Below are positions 35,630 to 44,676 of a stretch of DNA of 64,000 nt, in pieces. The notes under the pieces are model-generated. The model did no database searches. It was given only the letters and a program-made list of their open reading frames with translations, and was not told the origin of the DNA. Origin of the DNA: Candidatus Mediterraneibacter intestinipullorum. GTDB taxonomy: Bacteria > Bacillota > Clostridia > Lachnospirales > Lachnospiraceae. The stretch covers positions 18,869 to 82,868 of the forward strand of contig DWYM01000019.1 in NCBI GenBank assembly GCA_019118665.1, written 5' to 3'. How positions within the stretch are numbered: position 1 is the stretch's first letter; every line of letters starts with the position of its first letter. A program made the position numbers and the translations under genes.

Positions 35630-35658
35630 ATTATAGCCTTCAGCGGGAAAAAAGACAA
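35630..35658 (-). promoter_or_regulatory. Promoter of luxS
   Basis: On the minus strand, TTGTCT (35653-35658) and TATAAT (35630-35635) with a 17-bp spacer, 38 bp before the luxS start. Confidence 0.75.
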
Positions 35659-35678
35659 GATTCAAAGGAGAGAATACT

Positions 35679-36323
35679 ATGAGATTATATATTGTCCGCC
35701 ATGGAGAGACGGACTGGAACAGAGAGCGCAGGGTACAGGGGCACACGGATATCCCTCTCAACGACTTTGGGAGACATCTTGCAAAAGAGACGGCGGAGGG
35801 GATGAAGGGTCTTTGTATCGACATGGGATATACGAGCCCGCTCGCAAGGGCAAGGGAGACGGCACAGATCATTCTGGGGGACCGCGGGGCGCCCCTTTAT
35901 GATGATGAACGGCTCAGGGAGCTGTGCTTCGGGAGTTATGAAGGACTGTGCTGCAGCGGAGGAAACCGGGAGCCGGGGAGTGATGAGTTCAACCGTTTTT
36001 TTACAGATACAAAGAATTACATTCCCCCGGAAGGCGCTGAGACGATCCGACAGCTTTATGACCGTACAGGGGATTTCCTGCAAGAGATGTGTGAAAGAGA
36101 GGAGCTTCAGGACAAGAACATTCTCGTGTCCACCCATGGAGTTTCGATGGCAGCGCTGCTAAACAGAATCAAGGGAAACCTGTCCGTGGCAGATTTCTGG
36201 CGGGATGAGGTGCCGCCGAACTGCGCGGTTACTGAAGTGGCGGTGCGGGACGGAAAGCCAGAGATCATAAGAGAGGGTGTTATCTACTATAAAGAAAAGG
36301 TCAGTAAATGGAAGGCAGTGTAG
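35679..36323 (+). CDS. Histidine phosphatase family protein
   Basis: A 214-residue phosphoglycerate-mutase-like phosphatase. The RHG motif YIVRHGETDWNRERRVQGHTD is at residues 4-24; the second catalytic His is in VSTHGVSMAALLN. It also has TSPLARARETAQI and LRELCFGSYEGL. Substrate is uncertain (phosphosugars, phosphoserine or alpha-ribazole phosphate are typical). Divergent from luxS, with AAAGGAGAG before the ATG. Confidence 0.92.
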   Translation: MRLYIVRHGETDWNRERRVQGHTDIPLNDFGRHLAKETAEGMKGLCIDMGYTSPLARARETAQIILGDRGAPLYDDERLRELCFGSYEGLCCSGGNREPGSDEFNRFFTDTKNYIPPEGAETIRQLYDRTGDFLQEMCEREELQDKNILVSTHGVSMAALLNRIKGNLSVADFWRDEVPPNCAVTEVAVRDGKPEIIREGVIYYKEKVSKWKAV

Positions 36324-36346
36324 CGTACTGCCTTTTTAATTTTTTT
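36312..36346 (+). terminator. Terminator overlapping the histidine phosphatase stop
   Basis: AAGGCAGT (36312-36319) pairs with ACTGCCTT (36327-36334), followed by a T-rich tract to 36346. The TAG stop codon lies in the loop. Confidence 0.88.
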
Positions 36347-36347
36347 C

Positions 36348-36376
36348 TTGCATTATACCCCAATAGGGTATATAAT
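36348..36376 (+). promoter_or_regulatory. Copper operon promoter with a CsoR operator in its spacer
   Basis: TTGCAT (36348-36353) and TATAAT (36371-36376) are 17 bp apart. The spacer holds TATACCC-CAATA-GGGTATA (36354-36372), a perfect 7-bp inverted repeat of CsoR type. Repressor bound there would block polymerase until copper is present. Confidence 0.85.
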
Positions 36377-36393
36377 GTGTTCAGCGGGGAAAT

Positions 36394-36406
36394 ACCCCGC
36401 GGGGGT
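36394..36406 (+). promoter_or_regulatory. Second CsoR-like G/C box
   Basis: ACCCC-GCG-GGGGT is an inverted repeat 18 bp after the -10 box. It overlaps an alternative hairpin GCGGGG/CCCCGC at 36384-36400. It may be a second operator. Confidence 0.5.
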
Positions 36407-36501
36407 TTATTGCCGGGTGGATGAGTAAGATTTATCAGTCTTATCCTTTGCAAAAGGGCTGTCCGGCGAAGGTTTCAGCAGGAGAAGGAGGCCGTGAGAT
36501 C

Positions 36502-36816
36502 ATGGAAGAGGGATATAAGACCTGCCCCGGATGCCAGCATAAGACAAAGGAGCGTCCGGACAAAGAGAAAAAGAACATGATAAACCGTCTGAGCCGCATT
36601 GAGGGACAGGTGAGAGGGATAAAGAAGATGGTAGAGAGCGACGCATACTGCCCGGATATCCTGATCCAGGTGTCAGCGGTCAATGCCGCTCTTAACAGCT
36701 TTAATAAAGTGCTTCTCGGAGAGCATATCCGCACCTGTGTGACAGAGGATATCCGGGAGGGAAAGGAAGAGACGATAGACGAACTGGTCCTTGTCCTTCA
36801 GAAGTTGATGAAATAA
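36502..36816 (+). CDS. csoR: CsoR family copper-sensing transcriptional repressor
   Basis: A 104-residue all-helical DUF156 repressor. The Cu(I) ligand set Cys-His-Cys is seen in DAYCPDIL, LLGEHIRTCV; the helix MINRLSRIEGQVRGIKKMVES is the family signature. An extra N-terminal CPGCQH motif gives two more cysteines before the usual start. ATG 36502 has GGAGAAGGAGG upstream. It precedes copA by 31 bp and its operator is at 36354-36372. Confidence 0.94.
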   Translation: MEEGYKTCPGCQHKTKERPDKEKKNMINRLSRIEGQVRGIKKMVESDAYCPDILIQVSAVNAALNSFNKVLLGEHIRTCVTEDIREGKEETIDELVLVLQKLMK

Positions 36817-36847
36817 ATGAAAAAAGACAGAGCAAAGGAGTGATGTT

Positions 36848-39382
36848 ATGGAACAATATAATGTGACGGGCATGAGCTGCGCGGCGTGCAGCGCCCGGGT
36901 GGAGAAAGCAGTCTCCAAAGTGCCGGGAGTGACTTCCTGTTCGGTGAGCCTGCTGACAAATTCCATGGGAGTTGAGGGAACGGCGGCTCCCGAAGAGATC
37001 ATGGCTGCCGTGGAGGAAGCCGGATATGGAGCGGCCCGGAAGACTGCGCAGGCAGAAGGAGGCAGCAGAGCTTCCTCGTCTTCCGCGTCAGCGGTGGAGG
37101 ATTCTCTGAAAGACAGGGAGACGCCGAAAATGAAGAAACGGCTGATCGCTTCCCTGTGCTTTCTTTTCCCTCTGATGTATTTTTCAATGGGGCATATGAT
37201 GTGGAACTGGCCCGCTCCCGCTTTCCTTGAAGGAAACCATGTGGCGATGGGGCTGATCCAGCTCCTGCTTACGACCGCGGTCATGGTGGTCAACCAGAAA
37301 TTTTTTATCAGCGGTTTTAAAGGCCTGATCCACCGGGCCCCCAATATGGATACGCTTGTGGCGCTTGGAGCAGGCGCTTCTTACGGATACAGCTTGTACG
37401 CGCTCTTTGCCATGACTGACGCGCAGATGCGCGGGGATATGGCGGGCGCCATGTCCTATATGCATGAATTTTATTTTGAATCCGCCGCGATGATCCTCAC
37501 ACTGATCACACTGGGAAAGATGCTGGAGGCGCGGTCCAAAGGGCGGACCACGGACGCCTTAAAGAGCCTGATGAAGCTGGCGCCGAAGACGGCGGCCGTA
37601 GTAAGAGACGGCGGGGAAGAGACAGTCTCCATCGACCAGGTGAGAAAGGGTGATATCTTTGTCGTAAGGCCGGGGGAAAACATCCCTGTGGATGGGATCA
37701 TCCTGGAGGGGCACAGCGCGGTAAATGAATCCGCGCTCACAGGAGAGAGTATTCCTGTGGACAAGGCGGCAGGTGATGCAGTGTCGGCCGCAACTTTAAA
37801 CCAGTCCGGATTCCTGCGCTGTGAGGCGTCGCGGGTGGGCGAGGACACTACGCTCTCCCAGATCATCCAGATGGTGAGCGACGCGGCGGCCACCAAGGCG
37901 CCCATTGCAAAGGTGGCAGACCGGGTATCCGGCGTGTTTGTCCCGGCAGTCATCGCCATTGCCCTTGCTACGATCCTTGTATGGCTGATCACCGGACAGA
38001 CGGTCGGGTTCGCTCTGGCAAAAGGGATCTCCGTCCTTGTCATCAGTTGTCCCTGTGCCCTGGGGCTGGCGACTCCGGTGGCGATCATGGTGGGCAATGG
38101 GATAGGCGCAAAGAACGGTATTATGTTCAAGACAGCGGTGTCCCTGGAGGAAACCGGAAAGACCCAGATCGTTGCCCTGGATAAGACAGGTACGATCACC
38201 AGCGGAGAGCCGAAGGTGACAGATATCCTCCCCGCGGATGGCGTGACGGAGGCAGAGCTGCTGGCCCATGCCTATGCTCTTGAGAAGAAGAGCGAACATC
38301 CGCTTGCCCGCGCGGTCATTGTAAGGGCAGAAGCGGAAAAAGTCGATGGATCTCTGGAAACAGATGATTTCCATGCAGTTCCGGGTAACGGGCTGACAGG
38401 AACGCTGGATGGAGCGGGCCTGGCGGGCGGAAATCTGGCGTTCATCGGCAAAAAGGCCGTGATCCCGGACGAAGTGAGAAAAAAGTCAGAGCAGCTTTCC
38501 GAAGAGGGGAAGACACCCCTGTTCTTCAGCAGGGACGGTAAGTTCATCGGCATTATTGCCGTGGCGGATGTGATCAAGGAGGACAGCCCGGGAGCTGTGA
38601 AGGAACTCCAGAATATGGGGATCCGTGTTGTCATGCTTACCGGCGACAATGAACGGACGGCAAAAGCCATCGGCGCTCAGGCCGGTGTGGACGAGGTTAT
38701 AGCCGGAGTGCTCCCGGACGGCAAGGAAAGCGTGATCCGCGCCCTGAAGAAAAAGGGCAAGGTGGCAATGGTCGGCGATGGCATCAATGATGCCCCCGCG
38801 CTGACTAGGGCGGACATGGGGATCGCCATCGGAGCGGGAACGGACATCGCCATTGACGCGGCAGACGTGGTGCTCATGAAAAGCCGTTTGAGCGATGTGC
38901 CAGCAGCCATCCGCCTCAGCCGCGCCACACTGCGCAACATCCACGAGAATCTGTTCTGGGCGTTTTTCTATAACGTGATCGGTATTCCGCTGGCGGCAGG
39001 CGTCTGGCTTCCGCTCTTTGGATGGCAGTTAAATCCCATGTTCGGGGCAGCGGCAATGAGCCTGTCCAGTGTCTGCGTGGTCAGCAACGCGCTGAGGCTT
39101 AACTGGTTTAAGCTGTATGACGCCGGCAGAGACAAAAAAATAAAAGTAAAAAAGAAAGAGGAGGAAACAACAATGACAAAAACAATGAAGATCGAGGGTA
39201 TGATGTGCGGACACTGTGAGGCGAGGGTGAAAAAGAGCCTGGAAGCTCTGGCAGAAGTGGATGCGGCAGAGGTGAGCCATGAGGCAGGGACGGCCGTTGT
39301 CACACTGAACACAGAGGTGGGCGATGATACCCTGAAAAAAGCAGTGGAAGACCAGGACTACAAGGTGCTGGACATCCAGTAA
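36848..39382 (+). CDS. copA: Copper-exporting P1B-type ATPase with fused C-terminal CopZ-like domain
   Basis: An 844-residue pump. An N-terminal HMA domain has [13 protein letters not shown]; the membrane CPC motif is [17 protein letters not shown]; the phosphorylation site is [14 protein letters not shown]; the hinge is [14 protein letters not shown]. After the last helix a lysine-rich linker ([14 protein letters not shown]) leads to a second HMA domain, [19 protein letters not shown], at residues 776-844, resembling free CopZ. That domain is preceded by its own ribosome site and ATG (39158-39175), so a separate chaperone may be made. It exports Cu(I) under CsoR control. Confidence 0.95.
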   Translation: MEQYNVTGMSCAACSARVEKAVSKVPGVTSCSVSLLTNSMGVEGTAAPEEIMAAVEEAGYGAARKTAQAEGGSRASSSSASAVEDSLKDRETPKMKKRLIASLCFLFPLMYFSMGHMMWNWPAPAFLEGNHVAMGLIQLLLTTAVMVVNQKFFISGFKGLIHRAPNMDTLVALGAGASYGYSLYALFAMTDAQMRGDMAGAMSYMHEFYFESAAMILTLITLGKMLEARSKGRTTDALKSLMKLAPKTAAVVRDGGEETVSIDQVRKGDIFVVRPGENIPVDGIILEGHSAVNESALTGESIPVDKAAGDAVSAATLNQSGFLRCEASRVGEDTTLSQIIQMVSDAAATKAPIAKVADRVSGVFVPAVIAIALATILVWLITGQTVGFALAKGISVLVISCPCALGLATPVAIMVGNGIGAKNGIMFKTAVSLEETGKTQIVALDKTGTITSGEPKVTDILPADGVTEAELLAHAYALEKKSEHPLARAVIVRAEAEKVDGSLETDDFHAVPGNGLTGTLDGAGLAGGNLAFIGKKAVIPDEVRKKSEQLSEEGKTPLFFSRDGKFIGIIAVADVIKEDSPGAVKELQNMGIRVVMLTGDNERTAKAIGAQAGVDEVIAGVLPDGKESVIRALKKKGKVAMVGDGINDAPALTRADMGIAIGAGTDIAIDAADVVLMKSRLSDVPAAIRLSRATLRNIHENLFWAFFYNVIGIPLAAGVWLPLFGWQLNPMFGAAAMSLSSVCVVSNALRLNWFKLYDAGRDKKIKVKKKEEETTMTKTMKIEGMMCGHCEARVKKSLEALAEVDAAEVSHEAGTAVVTLNTEVGDDTLKKAVEDQDYKVLDIQ
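39158..39175 (+). promoter_or_regulatory. Internal ribosome site and ATG for a free CopZ-like domain
   Basis: AGAGGAGGA (39158-39166 region) stands 8 bp before an in-frame ATG at 39173, giving a 69-residue product, [19 protein letters not shown] onward. An A7 run at 39134-39140 lies just upstream; loss of one A would end the CopA frame at a TAA at once. Confidence 0.6.
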
Positions 39383-39406
39383 CAGTTATGCGGATTTTTT
39401 GATGCC

Positions 39407-39440
39407 GCAGCCGGTGCAGGTATGATCCTGTACCGGCTGC
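39407..39440 (+). other. Strong hairpin downstream of copA
   Basis: A 14-bp stem (arms 39407-39420 and 39427-39440, one G-U pair, loop TATGAT) without a T-tract after it. It could protect the copA 3' end or assist termination. No gene is visible in 39383-39675. Confidence 0.55.
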
Positions 39441-39536
39441 AGCACGTTGTATGAAGAAGAAATCAGGAGATTTTATACATGGAAGAAAGCCTGCCCGCAA
39501 AGACAGAATAAAGCCTAGACGCGGTGACAAAATATA

Positions 39537-39565
39537 TTGACTTATAGAAAGGCAGAGGGTAAAAT
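39537..39565 (+). promoter_or_regulatory. Promoter of the BMP nucleoside transporter operon
   Basis: TTGACT (39537-39542) and TAAAAT (39560-39565) with a 17-bp spacer, about 110 bp before the BMP lipoprotein start. Confidence 0.7.
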
Positions 39566-39577
39566 GTATACGAAAAG

Positions 39578-39616
39578 GCTATCCGTAAACACAGATGATC
39601 TGGATAGCGTTTTTTA
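39578..39616 (+). terminator. Early terminator-like hairpin in the BMP leader
   Basis: GCTATCC (39578-39584) pairs with GGATAGC (39602-39608), followed by GTTTTTT. It begins only a few bases after the predicted transcription start, so it either attenuates the BMP operon or ends copA read-through. A second hairpin (TCCGGGAA/TTCCCGGA, near 39631-39651) follows. The leader does not fit the purine riboswitch consensus. Confidence 0.6.
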
Positions 39617-39675
39617 TCATTAGAGGCAGATTCCGGGAAGGTTTTCCCGGAGAACGACAAGAAGGAGGAAAAACA

Positions 39676-40848
39676 ATGAAAAAGAAGATTGTCAGCGTAT
39701 TTTTGTGCGCAGCTATGGCAGTCACTCTGATCGCAGGGTGCGGAGCTCCGGCTGCGGAGACTGGCGGAAATGATGACGGAGGTTCTTCCACAGCGACTTT
39801 GGAAGGGATCCCGAAGGACGAGATCAAGGTGGGATTTGTCCACATTTCAGACCCCAGCGACATGGGATACACATACAATCACGATCTGGGAACACAGGAG
39901 ATGCAGAAGGCGCTCGGGTTAAGTGATGACCAGATCATCAATAAATACAATGTGGCAGAAGACGCATCATGTGATACGGCGTTAAGAGAGCTGGTTGACG
40001 CGGGCTGCAACATCATTTTTGCGACGAGCTTCGGTTTCGAAGATTATGTGGTGGAAGTGGCGAGGGAATACCCGGAAGTCCAGTTCTGCCATGCAACAGG
40101 GTATCAGGCAAAAGATGCGGGGCTTGACAATCTTCACAATTATTTTGCTTCGATCTATGAGGGACGTTACCTTGCCGGGATCGCGGCAGGTCTCAAGACA
40201 GAGTCCAACAAGCTCGGTTATGTTGCCGCATTTCCGTTTGCCGAGGTCATCAGCGGATACACCGCGTTCTATCTGGGAGCGAAGAGCGTAAACCCGGATG
40301 TGACCATGGAGATCATGTACACCAATTCCTGGAATGACCCCACGGTTGAGTCTCAGGTGGCAAAGGCGCTGATCGACCGCGGATGCGATGTGATCTCACA
40401 GCACTCCGACTCTACGGCTCCTGCCACAACGGCAGAGGACAACGGCGTATGGCAGGTTGGATACAACAATGATATGATCGAGGCTGCTCCGAACGCGTCT
40501 CTTATCTCTCCGCGTATTGACTGGGGCATCTATGTGACGGAGGCCGTGCAGGCGATGATCGACGGTGAGGAAATCCCGGTTGACTGGTGCAAAGGTCTCG
40601 CGGACGGCGCGGTCTATCTGTCACCTCTGAATGAGAATATTGCGGCAGAGGGCACCCAGGAAGCCATTGACGAGGCTGCGGAGAAGATCAGATCCGGTGA
40701 GCTCCATGTGTTTGCAGGTCCTCTCAAAGGCGTGAGCCCGGACGGAGAAGAGTATGAAGTGGCAGAAGGCGAATACTATCACGAGCAGGAGGAGGCTTCC
40801 GCGCCGTCCTGGCTGTATATCGTTGATGGATGCACCGTAGTCGAGTAG
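39676..40848 (+). CDS. BMP family nucleoside-type substrate-binding lipoprotein
   Basis: A 390-residue lipoprotein with lipobox IAGC (residues 19-22) and a BMP/Med domain: IKVGFVHISDPSDMGYTYNHDLGTQEMQKAL, NIIFATSFGFEDYVVEVAREYPEVQFCHATGY, and NYFASIYEGRYLAGIAAGLKT. The family binds purine nucleosides. AAGGAGG precedes ATG 39676. It leads an operon with an ATPase and two permeases; a weak terminator hairpin after it probably raises its level above the transport genes. Confidence 0.93.
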   Translation: MKKKIVSVFLCAAMAVTLIAGCGAPAAETGGNDDGGSSTATLEGIPKDEIKVGFVHISDPSDMGYTYNHDLGTQEMQKALGLSDDQIINKYNVAEDASCDTALRELVDAGCNIIFATSFGFEDYVVEVAREYPEVQFCHATGYQAKDAGLDNLHNYFASIYEGRYLAGIAAGLKTESNKLGYVAAFPFAEVISGYTAFYLGAKSVNPDVTMEIMYTNSWNDPTVESQVAKALIDRGCDVISQHSDSTAPATTAEDNGVWQVGYNNDMIEAAPNASLISPRIDWGIYVTEAVQAMIDGEEIPVDWCKGLADGAVYLSPLNENIAAEGTQEAIDEAAEKIRSGELHVFAGPLKGVSPDGEEYEVAEGEYYHEQEEASAPSWLYIVDGCTVVE

Positions 40849-40888
40849 TTGAATAAAGACCGGACAAGACCGGGAAAATATATGACAG

Positions 40889-40912
40889 AGCCGTCTTCGG
40901 ACGGCTTTGTTC
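40889..40912 (+). terminator. Partial terminator with UUCG loop
   Basis: AGCCGTC-TTCG-GACGGCT (40889-40906), a 7-bp stem with a stable UUCG tetraloop and the short tail TTGTTC. It sits between the binding-protein gene and the ATPase gene. Confidence 0.7.
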
Positions 40913-40951
40913 ATATCAGGCACACAGAAGAAAAAGAAGGAGGATGAGAGC

Positions 40952-42523
40952 TTGAGCGGGGCAGCAGAATATGCGGTAAAGATGCATCATGTGACAAAGA
41001 CCTTTGGAAAGGTGACTGCCAATAAGGATGTCAATCTTGAACTGAGAAAAGGAGAAATCATTGCGCTTCTGGGGGAGAATGGGAGCGGAAAGACAACCCT
41101 GATGAACATGTTGTCAGGGATTTATTTTCCGGATCATGGCGAGATCTATGTAAAGGGAGAGGAAGTGACGATACGTTCTCCAAAAGATTCCTTTGCGCTC
41201 GGGATCGGCATGATCCATCAGCATTTTAAGCTGGTGGACGTCCTGACCGCGGCGGAGAATATCATGCTGGGGATGGAAGGAAAGGCAACGGTAAACCGCA
41301 GGGAGATCAACAAAAAAGTGCGGGAGCTGGCAGAGAAATACGGATTTGACCTGGAGCCCTCCAAAAAAATCTACAATATGTCAGTGTCGGAAAAGCAGAC
41401 AGTAGAGATCTTAAAAGTACTCTACAAGGGTGCGGATATCCTGATACTGGATGAGCCTACGGCAGTTCTGACCCCCCAGGAGACAGACCGTCTTTTCGCG
41501 GTGCTGAGAAACATGAAAAAGGATGGGAAGTCGATTATCATCATCACCCACAAGCTGAACGAAGTGCTCGCGATCTCCGACCGGGTGGCGATCCTGCGCA
41601 AGGGCGAATACATCGGCGTGGTCAACACACAGGAGACCGATCAGACACAGCTCACAGAGATGATGGTCGGCCGTCCGATCAGCCTGGAGATTGAAAGGCC
41701 GGAGACAGTGCGGGGAGAAAAGCGTCTTCAGGTGATCGACCTGACCTGCCTAAACGGAGACGGCGTCAAAGCGCTGGACAACGTATCTTTTGAGGCTTAC
41801 GGCGGAGAGATCCTTGGGATCGCAGGCATTGCGGGAAGCGGTCAGAAGGAGCTGTGCGAGATCATTGCCGGTCTGTATCCATCCATCGGCGGGTCAGTGC
41901 TCTACTCCGGGAACCATGAAGGAGTACCGGTACAGGAGCGCATCCTTGGTCTGAAACCGGATGAGATCGTCAGAAAAGGGATTTCCATGGCTTTTGTCCC
42001 GGAAGACAGGCTCGGCATGGGACTTGTGGCAGGGATGGACATGACCGACAATGTGATGCTCCGGAGTTATAAGTCGAACAAGGGGATTTTTGTGGATCGC
42101 AAAAATCCGAGAGAGCTGGCAGAAAAACTGATCGATGAACTGGAGATCGTGACCCCGGGAGTGGACACGCCGGTGGGAAGACTTTCAGGCGGAAATGTGC
42201 AGAAGGTGCTTCTGGGGAGGGAAATCGCCTGTCATCCGTCCGTGCTGATCGTGGCATATCCGGTGCGGGGACTGGATATCAATTCTTCCTATCGGATTTA
42301 TGACCTGCTCAATGAGCAGAAGAAAAAAGGTGTCGCAGTCATTTTCATCGGAGAGGACCTGGATGTGCTGATGCAGCTTTCCGACCGCATCATGGTCATG
42401 TGCGGGGGGAAGGTGAGCGGCATTGTGGATCCGAAGAAAGTGACGAAAGAGGATATCGGACTTATGATGATCCACGCGGGAGACCCGAAGTCCGGCAGCG
42501 GGAATGAGGAGGTAACGGCATGA
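40952..42523 (+). CDS. Nucleoside ABC transporter ATP-binding protein (double ATPase)
   Basis: A 523-residue protein with two ABC domains, as in RbsA/NupA. The first has Walker A GENGSGKTTLM, signature MSVSEKQTVEILK and Walker B ILILDEPTAVL; the second has a reduced P-loop region (GIAGSGQKELCEII) and signature LSGGNVQKVLLGREI. I chose TTG 40952 because AAGGAGG lies 7 bp upstream and the product then starts SGAAEYAVKMHHVTKTFG, the usual family N-terminus. Overlaps the next gene by 4 bp. Confidence 0.92.
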   Translation: MSGAAEYAVKMHHVTKTFGKVTANKDVNLELRKGEIIALLGENGSGKTTLMNMLSGIYFPDHGEIYVKGEEVTIRSPKDSFALGIGMIHQHFKLVDVLTAAENIMLGMEGKATVNRREINKKVRELAEKYGFDLEPSKKIYNMSVSEKQTVEILKVLYKGADILILDEPTAVLTPQETDRLFAVLRNMKKDGKSIIIITHKLNEVLAISDRVAILRKGEYIGVVNTQETDQTQLTEMMVGRPISLEIERPETVRGEKRLQVIDLTCLNGDGVKALDNVSFEAYGGEILGIAGIAGSGQKELCEIIAGLYPSIGGSVLYSGNHEGVPVQERILGLKPDEIVRKGISMAFVPEDRLGMGLVAGMDMTDNVMLRSYKSNKGIFVDRKNPRELAEKLIDELEIVTPGVDTPVGRLSGGNVQKVLLGREIACHPSVLIVAYPVRGLDINSSYRIYDLLNEQKKKGVAVIFIGEDLDVLMQLSDRIMVMCGGKVSGIVDPKKVTKEDIGLMMIHAGDPKSGSGNEEVTA

Positions 42524-43617
42524 GCGCACATTCAACACAGGCAAAAGAACCATTTTTGAGGATGGTCAGGAGGGATGCGATCTCCAGCCGGAAATCATGG
42601 GGGATCCGGGCGGCGGCGTTTCTCCTCTCACTGGTGACCGGAGGGATCGTTATCCTTCTGCTGGGGCATAATCCCATTTCTGTATATCTTTCCATGGTAA
42701 AAGGGGCGTGGGGATCTCAGACAGTGATCTATGAGACGATAAAGATCGCGGTTCCCCTCTTGATCACTGCTATCGGAATTTCCTTTGCGTTTAAGATGAA
42801 GTTCTGGAATATCGGAGGAGAGGGGCAGATTCTCATAGGGGCAGTGGCGGCCGGGGCATTCGGGCTCTTTACGGCTCACATCTTCCCGAAGCTTCCGCTT
42901 GTGCTCCTGATGATGTTCGCGGCGATCGTGGCGGGAGGCCTTTACGGACTTCTTCCCGCTGTGTGCAAGGCGAAATGGGGGACAAATGAGACGCTCTTTA
43001 CACTGATGCTCAATTATATCGCGCTTGCCTTCATCAAATACCTGATGAACGGACCGTGGAAGGATCCGGGCAGCAGTTATCCGAAGATCGCCATGCTCGT
43101 TCCGGGAGCCCGCCTTACAAAGGTGCTGGGCGTTCACTGGGGCTGGATACTGGCTCTTGTCCTGGTAGTGGCGTCCTATATTTATTTTAACAGGACAAAA
43201 CAGGGGTATGAGATTTCTGTGGTGGGAGAGAGCAACAATACGGCAAGATACGCAGGGATCAACGTGGGAAAAGTATTCCGGAGGACCATGTTTCTGTCGG
43301 GCGCCCTGTGCGGGCTTGTGGGCATGCTCCAGTTTGCGGGTTCAGACTATACCATCACAGAGGGAACCGCGGGCGGAGTGGGATTTACCGCGATCACCGT
43401 GGCGTGGCTGGCAAAGATGAATCCTTTTGGAATGCTCGTTGTATCCGTGTTCGTAGCTATGCTGGAGAGGGGATCCAATGCGATACAGACACAGTTCAAG
43501 ATCCCTGCGTCAGCGGCGGATCTGCTCATTGGTATTATTTTGTTCTTCATGCTGGGCTGTGAGTTCTTTATCTCATACAAGCTGATCGGAAGAGGAAAGG
43601 AGGAACACCATGCTTAA
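42520..43617 (+). CDS. Nucleoside ABC transporter permease 1
   Basis: A 365-residue permease of the BPD_transp_2 (branched-chain/ribose/nucleoside) family with 8-10 membrane helices. Typical blocks are KMKFWNIGGEGQILIGA and GINVGKVFRRTMFLSGALCGLVGML, then ITEGTAGGVGFTAITVAWLAKMNP. It works with the second permease and ATPase. The start overlaps the ATPase stop (ATGA). Confidence 0.93.
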   Translation: MSAHSTQAKEPFLRMVRRDAISSRKSWGIRAAAFLLSLVTGGIVILLLGHNPISVYLSMVKGAWGSQTVIYETIKIAVPLLITAIGISFAFKMKFWNIGGEGQILIGAVAAGAFGLFTAHIFPKLPLVLLMMFAAIVAGGLYGLLPAVCKAKWGTNETLFTLMLNYIALAFIKYLMNGPWKDPGSSYPKIAMLVPGARLTKVLGVHWGWILALVLVVASYIYFNRTKQGYEISVVGESNNTARYAGINVGKVFRRTMFLSGALCGLVGMLQFAGSDYTITEGTAGGVGFTAITVAWLAKMNPFGMLVVSVFVAMLERGSNAIQTQFKIPASAADLLIGIILFFMLGCEFFISYKLIGRGKEEHHA

Positions 43618-44602
43618 TACATTGAACGGTCTTTTTATCGCGGCAGTGCTTGCGGGGACGCCGCTGCTGCTCGGCGCCCTGGGCGAGATCCTGACCGAGA
43701 AGTCCGGCAACTTAAACCTCGGCGTGGAAGGCATGATGTTTATGGGCGCCATCACCGGCCTTGCCGGTTCCTATTACTATGAGCAGGCAGTGATCAGTAC
43801 CGGAGGGAGCCCGAACGGAGTCATTTCCTCGGCGATCGCTCTTCTGACCTCCTTCCTGGCGGGAGCAGGCGGGGCGCTCATATACAGTTTCCTGACGATC
43901 ACGCTGCGGGCGAACCAGAACGTGACAGGCCTTACTCTGACGATCTTCGGGACCGGCTTCGGCAATTTCTTCGGAGAGTATGTAGGGCAGAAGGCAGGAG
44001 GGTATGTGGCAGTTACAGAGACCACGAAGAAAGCATTCTCCAGCCTGCATATCCCGGTCCTGTCAGATATTCCTGTGATCGGGCCTCTTCTGTTCCAGTA
44101 CAACTGGCTGGTATATTTCGCCATTATCGCGGCTGTTGCCATGGCATGGTTTTTCAATCGTTCCCGGGTGGGACTGAACCTGCGCGCGGTGGGAGAAGAT
44201 CCTGCGACAGCAGACGCGGCGGGAATTAATATCACGCTTTATAAATACATGGCGACGGTCATCGGCGGTGGTATCTGCGGCATCGGCGGAATGTACATGA
44301 GCATGGTGACCACCTCCGGCGTGTGGGTACACAACTGCGTCAGCGGCTATGGATGGCTTGCAGTGGCGCTCGTTATCTTCGCGACCTGGAGTCCGGCCCG
44401 GGGCATGCTCGTGGCTCTGATCTTCGGTGGACTTACGATCATGCGCATGTATGTAAATATTCCCGGTCTCCCGGCTCAGATCTATGACATGTTCCCATAT
44501 ATCGCCACGATCCTCGTGCTCGTCATCACAAGCATGAGACAGAGCAGGGAACATGCGCAGCCAAAGAGCTGCGGACTCAATTACTTCCGGGAGGAGAGAT
44601 AA
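43610..44602 (+). CDS. Nucleoside ABC transporter permease 2
   Basis: A 330-residue permease, partner of the previous one, with about eight helices. Family blocks: LGEILTEKSGNLNLGVEGMMFMGA near the start, LRAVGEDPATADAAGINITLYKYMATVIGGGICGIGG in the middle. Overlaps permease 1 by 8 bp behind AGGAGGAA. Completes the BMP-type importer. Confidence 0.93.
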   Translation: MLNTLNGLFIAAVLAGTPLLLGALGEILTEKSGNLNLGVEGMMFMGAITGLAGSYYYEQAVISTGGSPNGVISSAIALLTSFLAGAGGALIYSFLTITLRANQNVTGLTLTIFGTGFGNFFGEYVGQKAGGYVAVTETTKKAFSSLHIPVLSDIPVIGPLLFQYNWLVYFAIIAAVAMAWFFNRSRVGLNLRAVGEDPATADAAGINITLYKYMATVIGGGICGIGGMYMSMVTTSGVWVHNCVSGYGWLAVALVIFATWSPARGMLVALIFGGLTIMRMYVNIPGLPAQIYDMFPYIATILVLVITSMRQSREHAQPKSCGLNYFREER

Positions 44603-44676
44603 GAACTCAAGAAACAGATGTATCTTTGGAAAAAGAATGGTACAATAGAAGAAAAGAGAAAAGGGCGGGTGAGACT

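Noticed and set aside
39537-39675. Purine riboswitch before the BMP gene
   Set aside because: The conserved TTTCTACC and GACTACG elements and the P1 stem were looked for and are not present.
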